A stretch of DNA of 64,000 nt from Oceanicaulis sp. HTCC2633. Lineage in GTDB: Bacteria; Pseudomonadota; Alphaproteobacteria; Caulobacterales; Maricaulaceae. The number at the start of each line of letters is the position of its first letter. The first letter of the stretch is position 1. A program made the position numbers and the translations under genes. The notes beneath the pieces are model-generated. The model saw only the letters and a list, made by a program, of their open reading frames with translations. It ran no database searches and was not told the origin of the DNA. Location of the stretch: assembly GCF_000152745.1 (NCBI RefSeq), contig NZ_CH672428.1, positions 430,916 to 494,915 on the forward strand, in the 5' to 3' direction. Shown here in pieces: positions 42,024 to 50,427 of the stretch.

Positions 42024-43576
42024 ACTTCGACTTTGGACCAAACGGGCGCTCCAAGGCTCTTCCTGCAGATGAAAACGTCAGGCATGTCGCCGATGCGTTG
42101 GGCGCGCTCCCGAAGCACGTCCGATATTTTGACGAGTATGAAGAGAAAATTCGAACGATCCACACGGAAGAAGATGTTTGGCAGATCGAGGCAAACGGCA
42201 AAGCGATTAGGGTCGATTTCTCAAACTTCGACGGGCCGTTCAGGACCATCTTAAAGCACTTTGGAGCTCACCGGCTTCAGAAAAACGCAATTACCGGGTG
42301 TATCCATCTTGTGACTCTTGCGACTACAGGAGGCATCCAGTCACATTTGATTGCGCACGCTTGCACAGGACCCAACGAGGGTCTCGAATTCCTCAGCATT
42401 GGATACTTCGCTAGAGCTAAGCAAGTAACAAACTCATTTTATTTTTCGACCGGTAAAGCGCTCCTCTATTTCTTTAGCGATCTTAGCCTAGCTGGCTGGG
42501 AAGAAGCGCACTCCAATATTCTCAGGACCGTAAGGTCGCCGATTGCGAGTTCCAAACATCGGGCAGTACGTGACGGCTCGGCGATTCTAACGTTCGAAGA
42601 AGAACGCAAGGTGATTGATCACCTAGACGAACTCAGCGCGGCGATACGGCAAGGGGATGAGACGAAGCTACCAACAGAGATCCTCCGCGACTCCGCCATC
42701 CTCATGCTTTGCTTTCAACACGCAATGCGGCCTATCCAGATTGCGAACAGGAACGTGGCCCACGTTCGCGTTAGAGAAGCGGAGGATGGACAAGCTATTG
42801 TCCACCTGACTTTTCGGTACGCGAAACAACGAACGCGTCAGAAAATTCAGGAACAAACCAGAAAGATCAAACGCGATTGGGCTCCCATTCTGGTCGCCTG
42901 GCTTCGCCGGCGTGAGGAGCTCGAAGGCAGCCTCCGCCTGGACAGGGCTGAGTCGCTCTTCGGTGTACCGCCTCAGGAAGTTACTCGGATCGTCAGAGGC
43001 CTCACTGAGGCCCTCACCGGTATCCGCAGAACACCCTACCAGCTTCGACATACGGCAGCCCAGAGAAAGGCAGACGCTGGATGTTCCAGGCTCGAGCTGG
43101 CTGAGTTCCTGATGCACTCCGATATCGATACGGCCGATGCTTACATCGAGATGAGCCCGACCCAGGCGGAGAAAATCAATGCAGCCTTGGGCCTGTCTCC
43201 CCTCTTTCAAGCGATCGACGCATCCCTGAAGTCCAAGAGCGTGGACCTGGAGGAGCTAAACAAACTCCCCGAAGACCAACAGGTCTCAGGCGCGCCACAC
43301 GGCCATCTGATCGCCGGCATCGGCGGCTGTGCGATCGGTCAGTCCTTCTGCCCTAAAACACCCGCCCTCGCCTGCTATGATTGTCACAAGTTCATGTACT
43401 TACGCGAGATTGAGGTTCATCGCACAGCGCGCGACTCAATCCGAAAAATCGTCGGCGAGTTCATAGACACAAACAAGGGAGACAAGGTCACTCCCGCTTT
43501 CGGCCAGCTTCGGCGCGTTCTTGAGACCGTCGAGTCGATAATTTCGGGTCTGGAAGGCTCGGAGGCGGGCCAATGA
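42002..43576 (+). CDS. ginB: Tyrosine recombinase, second of three (GinB-like)
   Basis: A 524-aa recombinase. Catalytic-domain residues are Arg243 in AMRPIQIAN, then YQLRHTAAQR with Arg349 (the first His of the HxxR box is Tyr346), and Tyr381 in DTADAYIEMSP. The long C-terminal tail carries a Cys-rich stretch (GGCAIGQSFCPKTPALACYDCHKF) that looks like a zinc-binding site. GTG at 42002 is used; GTG at 42011 is also possible. It overlaps ginA by 22 bp and ginC by 4 bp, so the whole set is translated as a coupled unit. Confidence 0.82.
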   Translation: MERVSQLDFDFGPNGRSKALPADENVRHVADALGALPKHVRYFDEYEEKIRTIHTEEDVWQIEANGKAIRVDFSNFDGPFRTILKHFGAHRLQKNAITGCIHLVTLATTGGIQSHLIAHACTGPNEGLEFLSIGYFARAKQVTNSFYFSTGKALLYFFSDLSLAGWEEAHSNILRTVRSPIASSKHRAVRDGSAILTFEEERKVIDHLDELSAAIRQGDETKLPTEILRDSAILMLCFQHAMRPIQIANRNVAHVRVREAEDGQAIVHLTFRYAKQRTRQKIQEQTRKIKRDWAPILVAWLRRREELEGSLRLDRAESLFGVPPQEVTRIVRGLTEALTGIRRTPYQLRHTAAQRKADAGCSRLELAEFLMHSDIDTADAYIEMSPTQAEKINAALGLSPLFQAIDASLKSKSVDLEELNKLPEDQQVSGAPHGHLIAGIGGCAIGQSFCPKTPALACYDCHKFMYLREIEVHRTARDSIRKIVGEFIDTNKGDKVTPAFGQLRRVLETVESIISGLEGSEAGQ

Positions 43577-45870
43577 CCCTTATATCGTGCCATCCAGCGT
43601 TCGATCGCTTCCTTGAAAGCTATAAGAGCATCGCGAAGGCAAATGGTGTGTCCTGGCACACGCCAACCGACGAAGCCGGACAAATTATCAAGGCGTTCAG
43701 ATGGGATCTCAACGAAATCACTGGCGCTCCTAAACCGCCAGCTTTTTACCTGAAGGACCTAGGCACCGACCTAGCCACGCTAAAGGCGCTGGCATCTGGA
43801 AATCCCGAGCAAAATCACTCACTGGAAAAGATCCCTCTGTCGGATGGTTGGGCTGACCTGATCAAAGCTCTCACGATCCGCTCTTTGTTCGAGTTACGGA
43901 ACAGCGCTCACTATACTTGTAATGCTATCGGTCGTTCTGTGAGGGCCCTTGCGAGCTGCTGCTCTGGAAGTGAGCCTTGGGAAATAACACGCGAAGATGT
44001 TGTGCGCGCCCTCGGTGTGCTCGAGAAAATCGACAAGAACCAAAAGCTTAAATCTTTGGCGGAGGCGCAAGTTGTAATTTTCGACACCCTTGGCCTTTCC
44101 GCCCACTGTCCGCTTAATCGGAAACGATCTTCGGGACAAAGTCGCAATCGGGACACTACCATTATTCGTGCGTCGATTGATGATCGACGTAAAGGGGATC
44201 GCCTGCCGGGCGCGACGGAGTTCTGGGAGCTTTTGCGGATCCTTCTGGAGGAACAACCCCTTGGCTCATACGACGCAGTTCGCTTCTTGGCGGCCGAACT
44301 ACACCTCCTCATGGGCTTGAGGGTCGGGGAAACTGTGACTGTTCCGGTTGATCCGCTTGTCAGCCAATCCTACTTCGACCCTCGTGGTGGGAAGCCTTCG
44401 CTTATTGGAGGAGTCGATCGCACTCTTTTCCTGCGTCACTTCGCAGAAAAACAGGAGCTAAGCGACCATACTGGGGCGATACATGCCGAAGCCACCACGT
44501 CCGTGTTGCGTCTGTTTGAACAGCGGATTTCGGAGCTCGTCGAAACCGCCACCAGGATGACCGCGCCGCTAAGGCAGAGACTCACCTCCCAGCTTAAAAC
44601 AGGCCGCATTCTTCCAGAATTTGAGCTTGATGAGATTGTCTCACTTGAAGATGTCTTCACGCAGCTAACAGGGAACCCGTTCGGGCTTGATGGTGCGTTC
44701 AACTTGGACCTGGCGGAGAAATACCGAGCCACATTCGATGTCGAAGTGCTTCACGAAATCCGTGACTATCAAGCTCGGCTGAAACGAGACAGAGCGAACT
44801 ATACCCAACCGCTGCGGACATTTTTCGGACGGAAGGAAAATGCATGGATCCCGCGAATACTAATCGATCCAGCAGATGCGAGCCGACGCCTTATCAATGT
44901 CCGCATCCCTATCGGTGAGCTTGAGCGACAAATCCGACTGAACATACCCACCAAGCTCAGCGACACAGAACCTTTCCCGCTTGAGGGAGGCCGTGAACTC
45001 AAGGCCGACCAGTCCCTATTCCTTGTTCCCAAGCGGGCGCTGATTGAAGGGAGAAACGGTGGGGTTTGCGACATTACCAGGTACGCGTTCGTAGGGCGGC
45101 TAACACCTTCTGACCTCGGGATGGCTTTTGGAACCCAGAAAGTTGGGAAGGGCGCCAGCCAGTCGTTCTATGCGAAGTACGGGAAGCCAGAGTTTCGATC
45201 TCTCAACTTCAAGAGCCACTCCTCGCGTCACATGCACAATAACGAGCTGTTCGCGGCCGGTGTCGCCGATACGATCATCACCAACCGCTTTGGCCGAAAA
45301 AGCGTCGCACAAAGCCACGAATACGACAGCCGAACTCTGGCCCAGGAGCTCGACGCCATGGAGCTGCCAGACGGTTCGGAAGATCTACTGACGGGTCCGG
45401 CGCGCGACGCTTTCAAGCTGATCAGCGCCGGCCGCGCACAGGGCCCGATTGCCGATGAGTTCCGGCGCATTCAGGAAGCGGAAGGTGATGAGGCCGCAAT
45501 CGTTTTCCTCGCCACAGAAGCCGACGGCATGCAGATCACGCCCTACGGCCTGTGCATGAATTCCTTCGTCGTGGAGCCCTGCCCTAAACATCTTGAGTGC
45601 TTCAATGGATGCTGCCACCTCGTGAGAACAGGATCGGCTCTAGAGGAGCGACAGCTCGACAAGCTCGCCGGCCGATACCGCACCCTGCTCAGCACCATTG
45701 ATAAACACCCTGGCACGCAGGCCTCGAAAGCGGCGGCCCGCCGCCAGGCCGAAGAGCGCCTGACGGCCATCGAGCAAGCGCGCGGCGCCGCACCGGGCAA
45801 GCAAGTGTTTCCGGACGGCCCGGATCTGGGCAAGCGCTATGGGGAGAAGAAGATCGAGGGCCTGCTGTGA
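43573..45870 (+). CDS. ginC: Large tyrosine recombinase, third of three (GinC-like)
   Basis: A 765-aa protein with a long N-terminal region and a catalytic domain showing Arg250 in MGLRVGETV, His549-Ser-Ser-Arg552 in SHSSRHMHN, and Tyr584 in QSHEYDSRT. The distance between Arg250 and the HxxR box is unusually long, due to an insert of about 200 residues. A Cys/His-rich tail (CLKHLECFNGCCHL-like, near residues 675-687) may bind zinc. It overlaps ginB by 4 bp (ATGA) and ginD by 4 bp. Large recombinases of this kind also occur as TnpB in Tn554. Confidence 0.8.
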   Translation: MTLISCHPAFDRFLESYKSIAKANGVSWHTPTDEAGQIIKAFRWDLNEITGAPKPPAFYLKDLGTDLATLKALASGNPEQNHSLEKIPLSDGWADLIKALTIRSLFELRNSAHYTCNAIGRSVRALASCCSGSEPWEITREDVVRALGVLEKIDKNQKLKSLAEAQVVIFDTLGLSAHCPLNRKRSSGQSRNRDTTIIRASIDDRRKGDRLPGATEFWELLRILLEEQPLGSYDAVRFLAAELHLLMGLRVGETVTVPVDPLVSQSYFDPRGGKPSLIGGVDRTLFLRHFAEKQELSDHTGAIHAEATTSVLRLFEQRISELVETATRMTAPLRQRLTSQLKTGRILPEFELDEIVSLEDVFTQLTGNPFGLDGAFNLDLAEKYRATFDVEVLHEIRDYQARLKRDRANYTQPLRTFFGRKENAWIPRILIDPADASRRLINVRIPIGELERQIRLNIPTKLSDTEPFPLEGGRELKADQSLFLVPKRALIEGRNGGVCDITRYAFVGRLTPSDLGMAFGTQKVGKGASQSFYAKYGKPEFRSLNFKSHSSRHMHNNELFAAGVADTIITNRFGRKSVAQSHEYDSRTLAQELDAMELPDGSEDLLTGPARDAFKLISAGRAQGPIADEFRRIQEAEGDEAAIVFLATEADGMQITPYGLCMNSFVVEPCPKHLECFNGCCHLVRTGSALEERQLDKLAGRYRTLLSTIDKHPGTQASKAAARRQAEERLTAIEQARGAAPGKQVFPDGPDLGKRYGEKKIEGLL

Positions 45871-46379
45871 CGGTCGGCATCTCCCCTTCCCCGTTTGAAG
45901 CGCCCTGCCCGGAGCTGGGCGCCGTGTGCCGAAGGCTTGCTGAACAAGGGCGTAAGATCACCCTGCGCGCCGCCGCGGCGGAACTGGGCGTCGCGCACAC
46001 GACCCTCTCTCGTGACGCCGCAAAACGGCTTCAGCTGGGAGAATGCCAGAAGCTTGCCGAAACGGTCCTGCGCATCGCTCGGAACAACCGGGGGCGGCTC
46101 GGCGTCGAAGAGAGCGAGATGCTGGCCGAAGCAAAGCGCAAGATCGCCAAACTCGAGGAACAGAACGCTCTTCTCATCGCCTCCCATCAGGCGATGATCA
46201 TGGCCGTTGGTGAACTTGGAGGCATGCGCGCCTGGCGCCGGTTCTTCGAGGATTATCAGTCAATTGTCGATCGACTTGTGGATTACGGAGCTATCCCTCA
46301 AAGGGCCAAAATCATTAATTTCGCTGAGAGATCTGCGAGTGTGAGAAAAGACCAAGCTGGCGATCAGAACACTGAATAA
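45867..46379 (+). CDS. ginD: Small HTH/coiled-coil accessory protein of the recombinase operon (GinD-like)
   Basis: A 170-aa protein with a helix-turn-helix-like segment (about residues 30-55: ITLRAAAAELGVAHTTLSRDAA), an acidic/basic coiled coil (about 75-105: EESEMLAEAKRKIAKLEEQ), and a basic tail. It overlaps the third recombinase by 4 bp. The position and form match GinD of GInts and the TnpC accessory protein of Tn554-type elements, which help the recombinases bind DNA. The start codon at 45867 is GTG. Confidence 0.72.
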   Translation: MTVGISPSPFEAPCPELGAVCRRLAEQGRKITLRAAAAELGVAHTTLSRDAAKRLQLGECQKLAETVLRIARNNRGRLGVEESEMLAEAKRKIAKLEEQNALLIASHQAMIMAVGELGGMRAWRRFFEDYQSIVDRLVDYGAIPQRAKIINFAERSASVRKDQAGDQNTE

Positions 46380-46499
46380 TCATAATGAATCCAGAGGCTT
46401 GAAGTCGGCTTTCAATGCAAAACCGGTTTCATCGGTGTTTTCTCACACATAGAGCCCCAAAAGGCCCGGCCTGGCAACTCATTGCATAGCATGCACTTT

Positions 46500-46527
46500 T
46501 TGACATTCTGGGGATATCTGACATAAA
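46500..46527 (+). promoter_or_regulatory. Sigma-70-like promoter for a predicted small RNA
   Basis: TTGACA at 46500-46505, a 16-bp spacer, then CATAAA at 46522-46527. The expected start site (about 46533) falls on the first hairpin of the structured region ending in the terminator at 46625. Confidence 0.45.
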
Positions 46528-46531
46528 GCGT

Positions 46532-46648
46532 GTGTGCCGAGAGCGATGAAAGACGGCACACCAGCCCTAAGGGTGCCCGCGGTGCGCGGCGGAAACTGGT
46601 ATTCGCGCGATCTTAGGATCAGAGACGGGCCCTGCGGGGCCCGTTTTT
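46532..46648 (+). ncRNA. Predicted small structured RNA
   Basis: No protein frame is evident, but the segment folds in order: GTGTGCCG (46532-46539) with CGGCACAC (46554-46561); a CCAG...CTGG pair (46561-46564 with 46596-46599) enclosing CCC-TAA-GGG and CCGCG-GTG-CGCGG; and a terminator hairpin (46625-46644) with T5. With the promoter just upstream this gives an RNA of about 115 nt. I do not recognise it as tmRNA, 6S, SRP or RNase P RNA. It lies between ginD and the RiPP operon. Confidence 0.45.
46625..46648 (+). terminator. Intrinsic terminator
   Basis: ACGGGCCC, a TGCG loop, GGGCCCGT and then TTTT. It could end both the recombinase operon and the predicted small RNA. Confidence 0.88.
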
Positions 46649-47337
46649 CTTAGCGCCTGCAATTAAAGGTATTCAGCTCCGCTTTGGCGTAGGAGCGGAC
46701 ATTAGTTCACTCCTCTCAGGATATGCTAATCCCGTGCACCAAGTATAGGCAGGGGCACCCGGCCTCGCGACAAGTATTATAGAAGCCACCTTATCTCTCG
46801 CGATGGCATCAAAATAGAGAACCCTAGCCGTAGTAGAGAGCACTCGCTAGTATTGGATGGCCCCACTCTGCACAACGTCATAGCCAGTCTACATAATCAC
46901 TCCGACACCCCACTGACATGATCACTGAAGGCAAAATCCAGCTACAGACCATACATCGCTGAGACTCAGAAAATTCAAATCTGTCAACGTACGGTTGAAT
47001 GGTTAGAGGTGCCGCATATGAATCTTTGAATTTCATCTCGGGCTTCTCACTAGAGTAAACATGTAGGATGGTACAGACACGTATTAATAGTAGCCCTTAA
47101 ATTGCAAGCCCTAAACTACAACTATGGGTTTGCATTTGTAAGCAATTTTCTCCGTATGGGGTTGATGCTTAGCAATGGCTGTGCATATCTTATATGGCGT
47201 GAGAGCGCATTAACTTTCAACTTATGGCTAGCAGGCGTGTTCGACTTTTAGCTATTGAAAAGATCAACATGCATCGGATTAATGAGTAACGCCCTCCTAT
47301 CCGGATAGATCTGCAGCCAGCTTCTAAGGAGTAAGTA
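46649..47337. other. AT-rich leader region upstream of the RiPP precursor
   Basis: 689 bp with many stops in all frames. It presumably holds the promoter of the RiPP operon; TTGAAA with a TAAT-containing -10-like element lies near 47255-47285, but this is weak. No repeat or gene remnant was recognised. Confidence 0.4.
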
Positions 47338-47535
47338 GTGTCAGATCCTAGAAAAGAACAGATCGAAGAGAACCCGGTGAGCGATGAATACGCTGGTGAA
47401 GAAATTCCCGCAGAGCTTTTATCAAAAATTGCCGGTGGCTATGATACGGAAAATGGCGGTGGGGATGGTTGGGACGGTCCCAGTAACAACACCGCGTCAA
47501 ACGGTGCCTACGCAAAGGCCTGGGGAAGAACCTAA
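47338..47535 (+). CDS. RiPP precursor peptide with double-glycine leader
   Basis: A 65-aa peptide. The acidic leader (residues 1-34) ends in ELLSKIAGG, with Leu at -7, Ile at -4 and Gly-Gly at -2/-1, the recognition pattern of C39 peptidase exporters. The predicted core (35-65) is Gly/Asn-rich with aromatic triplets Tyr35-Asp-Thr37, Trp45-Asp-Gly47, Tyr58-Ala-Lys60 and Trp62-Gly-Arg64. Three-residue cyclophane enzymes join an aromatic side chain to the beta carbon of the residue two positions later; YAK, WGR and YDT fit, WDG does not. The GTG start has a perfect AAGGAG 6 bp before it. A radical SAM gene follows after 65 bp, with a hairpin between. The core has no Cys. Confidence 0.8.
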   Translation: MSDPRKEQIEENPVSDEYAGEEIPAELLSKIAGGYDTENGGGDGWDGPSNNTASNGAYAKAWGRT

Positions 47536-47543
47536 ATAATAAA

Positions 47544-47581
47544 GCGAGGCAGTGTCCCTTAATCCAGGCACATTGCCTCGC
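47544..47581 (+). terminator. Hairpin between precursor and radical SAM gene (attenuator)
   Basis: GCGAGGCA and TGCCTCGC form a perfect 8-bp stem with a 22-base loop. There is no T-run. The position right after a precursor gene suggests partial termination or mRNA protection that keeps the precursor above the enzyme level. Confidence 0.6.
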
Positions 47582-47600
47582 CACTCAATTGGTAGCCCAT

Positions 47601-48794
47601 ATGAATAATGAACGAAATATTTTACAGGCTGTTCTCAAAGTAAGCGAGCGCTGTAATATCAGTTGTACTTACTGCTATTTTTTTAATGGGGCCGATAATA
47701 GCTATAGTGATCACTCTGCAATTATTTCTGAAAGTAGCGTTGATGAAGTGTGTTTGTTTTTAAGGCAACAAATAGAAGAGCTTGATCTGACATATGTTAC
47801 AGTCGCACTGCATGGCGGAGAGCCGCTGCTTATGAAGAAGCAACGGTTTGAATCAATGCTAGAGAAGTTGTCTACATGTTCTGACAAAGTTGACATAGAG
47901 TTTTATCTCCAAACAAATGGCATGCTTTTGGATGAGGAATGGATAGCGTTATTTTCGAGATATAAAGTTAGGGTCGGTATAAGCCTCGATGGCAACAAGG
48001 AAATTAATGACCGTCATCGCATAGACAAAAAACAAATTGGCACATATGAACGTTCAATTTCAGGCTTGCGATTAGTTCAAGCTGCAATTTCAGAAGGCAA
48101 GCTTCCCGAATCTGGGATCTTGTGCGTAATCAATCCAGAAGTGGATGGTGGCTCAACCTATCGTCATTTTGTTGATGATCTTGGTGTCAAGAACTTAGAT
48201 TTTTTACTACCAGACGAATCTCATGATACATTCAACACTGCTAATAGCGGTAAGTATGCTAACTTTCTAGTATCTGTATTCAGGGAGTGGGTGGCTGACA
48301 ATAATCCCAATATATCAATACGGTTCCTAGAGTACCATTTACACTTATTGACTAGAAATAAGGCGGATCGAAGAATACAGCGTGATTATGATGCTAGTAA
48401 GTACATAGTTACTATTAGTTCAGATGCGACGATTGCACATGATGATATTTTTCGAAGCATGAATCCGAAAATGTTTACAAATTTATTGCATGTAAGTGAA
48501 TCATCTATATCAGAGCTTTATCTATCCAGTGATGGAAAGCAAATAGACGCCGCGCATAAGACCTTACCAGATGATTGCACAGGTTGTATTTGGTCTGACG
48601 TTTGTCGCGGTGGGTATCATCTAATCCATCGATACAAAGAAGGCTCTTTATATAATAATAGATCAGTCTACTGTCACGATATAGATATAATTCTAGGCAC
48701 AATGGTAAATACAATGAGCAAAGCAGGAGTACTACGTAAAGAGCTTCTCGAAGAGTTTAGTGGAGTAATTAATGATAAAATCGTCCTTACTTAA
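47601..48794 (+). CDS. Radical SAM/SPASM-like RiPP maturase (candidate cyclophane-forming enzyme)
   Basis: A 397-aa radical SAM enzyme. The cluster motif is Cys18-x3-Cys22-x2-Cys25 in CNISCTYCYFFNG, followed by HGGEPLL (SAM-binding GGE) and QTNGMLLDEEW. The C-terminal auxiliary-cluster region has Cys326, Cys329, Cys335 and Cys358, in CTGCIWSDVCRGGYHLIHRY and SVYCHDI. This tail, with GG, HRY and N-x-S-V-Y-C, is like the XyeB/GrrM/FxsB group that forms cyclophanes in triceptides. No separate RRE domain is seen. ATG at 47601 is taken; TTG at 47589 is possible. It overlaps the peptidase gene by 23 bp. The AT-rich composition differs from the host. Confidence 0.87.
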   Translation: MNNERNILQAVLKVSERCNISCTYCYFFNGADNSYSDHSAIISESSVDEVCLFLRQQIEELDLTYVTVALHGGEPLLMKKQRFESMLEKLSTCSDKVDIEFYLQTNGMLLDEEWIALFSRYKVRVGISLDGNKEINDRHRIDKKQIGTYERSISGLRLVQAAISEGKLPESGILCVINPEVDGGSTYRHFVDDLGVKNLDFLLPDESHDTFNTANSGKYANFLVSVFREWVADNNPNISIRFLEYHLHLLTRNKADRRIQRDYDASKYIVTISSDATIAHDDIFRSMNPKMFTNLLHVSESSISELYLSSDGKQIDAAHKTLPDDCTGCIWSDVCRGGYHLIHRYKEGSLYNNRSVYCHDIDIILGTMVNTMSKAGVLRKELLEEFSGVINDKIVLT

Positions 48795-50427
48795 ATTTTT
48801 TCCCTTCATATTGATTAGTTATGCCACCATTCCTATCAGTGAAGCGAATGAAAATCCTTACGTTGAAATCACGGTTAATCAGAATTCTGATGCATCATGG
48901 ATCGTAGATCTTGTCATACCTAATGATAATTTAGGCTTACTTGAGCTGAGGGAGATGCGTTATACGCATGAAAATTGTGAGCCGATAGAATATAGCCTTA
49001 TTGAATATAGTGGCGCTGAATACAACTCAGAACATTCTACAGAATCAAGAATGTATTTTAGTCCTATCAATCAAGAAGCGCTACGTATATCCTATCTTGT
49101 AACTGCTCAGGAATATAGGGGAAGTCATTCTATCGATTCGATGTCGGGGTGCAGTTCCCTAATGGACTTTGGTGAATATTCACTACTTGACGGCAAAGCT
49201 TTGTTGTTGGCTTTACGCCCCTTGAATATGGAAGGCGTTCCATATCGTTTTGGTGACACCAGATTTACATACTCGAGTGAATTTGAGGAACCTTCGTATC
49301 TATCAGACGGAAGCTATGAAGGTAATAATTCTTGGATTTTTAATAGGGCAGATGATCTTTGGTTCTCATTTTTAGCTGCAGGAAATTGGGAGTCGAAAAT
49401 AATTGAAATTCAAGATGGTCCCACCTTGAGTTTAGTGTATGCAGATCAAGTGTCGAATGAAGCTTCAGAGTTAAGCACCTTAATCACTGATACTTTTGAG
49501 TCGCTTGAAGATCGATGGGGTAATGCGGAAGTTGACACATACTCAGTCTTAATTTCACCTCCAATTTTAGACGCGGGAAGTTTTGGTCAATATACCGGAC
49601 TTGCTAACCCTAATTCTTCTGCCATTCATCAGGGTGTCGGTCTAAATAAACGGCACTTGATGACACTCATCGTGCATGAAATCGCTCACCATTGGATGCC
49701 ACGTCTGCTAGGAATGGTAGATCAGGACACTTGGATTGGAGAGGGATTAGTTGAACTTGTAACATACATAGAACTAGTCAAAATGGGCTATGTGGAAGAA
49801 GATTTTTTGGTGAGCCGAATTAATCGATCTATATCGAACCTTCAATCAAATTATGAAGTATCGCAACTTGACTATGACTTTGGTATCATTTCTTGGATTG
49901 CTGCAACCCAATTCACAAATACAGACCTAACTGGTGACCGGTTTGACAACCTAATTGAAGCACTAGAAGAAGAATCGGAACAGACTCTTACTTCTGACAG
50001 ATTCTGGGGGCACTCAGAACTACCGACTATAGAATTCAATTCTGAAGATAATAGTATTCTGATCTCGCATCTTCCTTGTCAATTCAGCATCAACGGTAGC
50101 GAATATGAGCTGATAGAACACGCTTGGCCGACATACGAGAGGGGTTTTGTTTTATCCAATACGGTGCCGGGTCTTATAGAAAGAATCATCCCTGGAAGCG
50201 CTGCTGAAAGAACAGGTTTAAATAGTGATGACACGATTTTTCTAATCGATAGCTTTGGTTATGGTGACATCCATAACTCAGTTATTATACATTATTCTAG
50301 AGATCAGCATACTAATTCAGTTGCTTATCTTCCTATTGGTGATCCAGGGCCAGTTGTATATCCTCAGTACGTCTCATCCCTAATGGCAGATCTATATCAA
50401 GAGAGTCAAAGATGCACAAATTTGTAG
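48772..50427 (+). CDS. Exported HExxH metallopeptidase, M61-like, with PDZ domain
   Basis: A 551-aa protein with an N-terminal signal peptide (LLKFFPFILISYATIPISEA). A beta-rich N-terminal half is followed by the zinc site His302-Glu303-Ile-Ala-His306 (HEIAHHWMP) with Glu324 in WIGEGLVEL, 18 residues after the second His. This is the gluzincin form of M1/M61 aminopeptidases. Residues about 440-500 (RGFVLSNTVPGLIERIIPGSAAERTGL) are a PDZ domain, as in M61 glycyl aminopeptidases. It probably acts in the periplasm. In this operon it may trim the leader remnant or the exported product, or give self-protection. It overlaps the radical SAM gene by 23 bp and the hydroxylase gene by 16 bp. Confidence 0.82.
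   Translation: MIKSSLLKFFPFILISYATIPISEANENPYVEITVNQNSDASWIVDLVIPNDNLGLLELREMRYTHENCEPIEYSLIEYSGAEYNSEHSTESRMYFSPINQEALRISYLVTAQEYRGSHSIDSMSGCSSLMDFGEYSLLDGKALLLALRPLNMEGVPYRFGDTRFTYSSEFEEPSYLSDGSYEGNNSWIFNRADDLWFSFLAAGNWESKIIEIQDGPTLSLVYADQVSNEASELSTLITDTFESLEDRWGNAEVDTYSVLISPPILDAGSFGQYTGLANPNSSAIHQGVGLNKRHLMTLIVHEIAHHWMPRLLGMVDQDTWIGEGLVELVTYIELVKMGYVEEDFLVSRINRSISNLQSNYEVSQLDYDFGIISWIAATQFTNTDLTGDRFDNLIEALEEESEQTLTSDRFWGHSELPTIEFNSEDNSILISHLPCQFSINGSEYELIEHAWPTYERGFVLSNTVPGLIERIIPGSAAERTGLNSDDTIFLIDSFGYGDIHNSVIIHYSRDQHTNSVAYLPIGDPGPVVYPQYVSSLMADLYQESQRCTNL

Noticed and set aside
40776-45870. RIT (recombinase in trio) element
   Set aside because: RIT elements have three shorter recombinases and no fourth gene; the large third protein and GinD-like protein fit GInt better.
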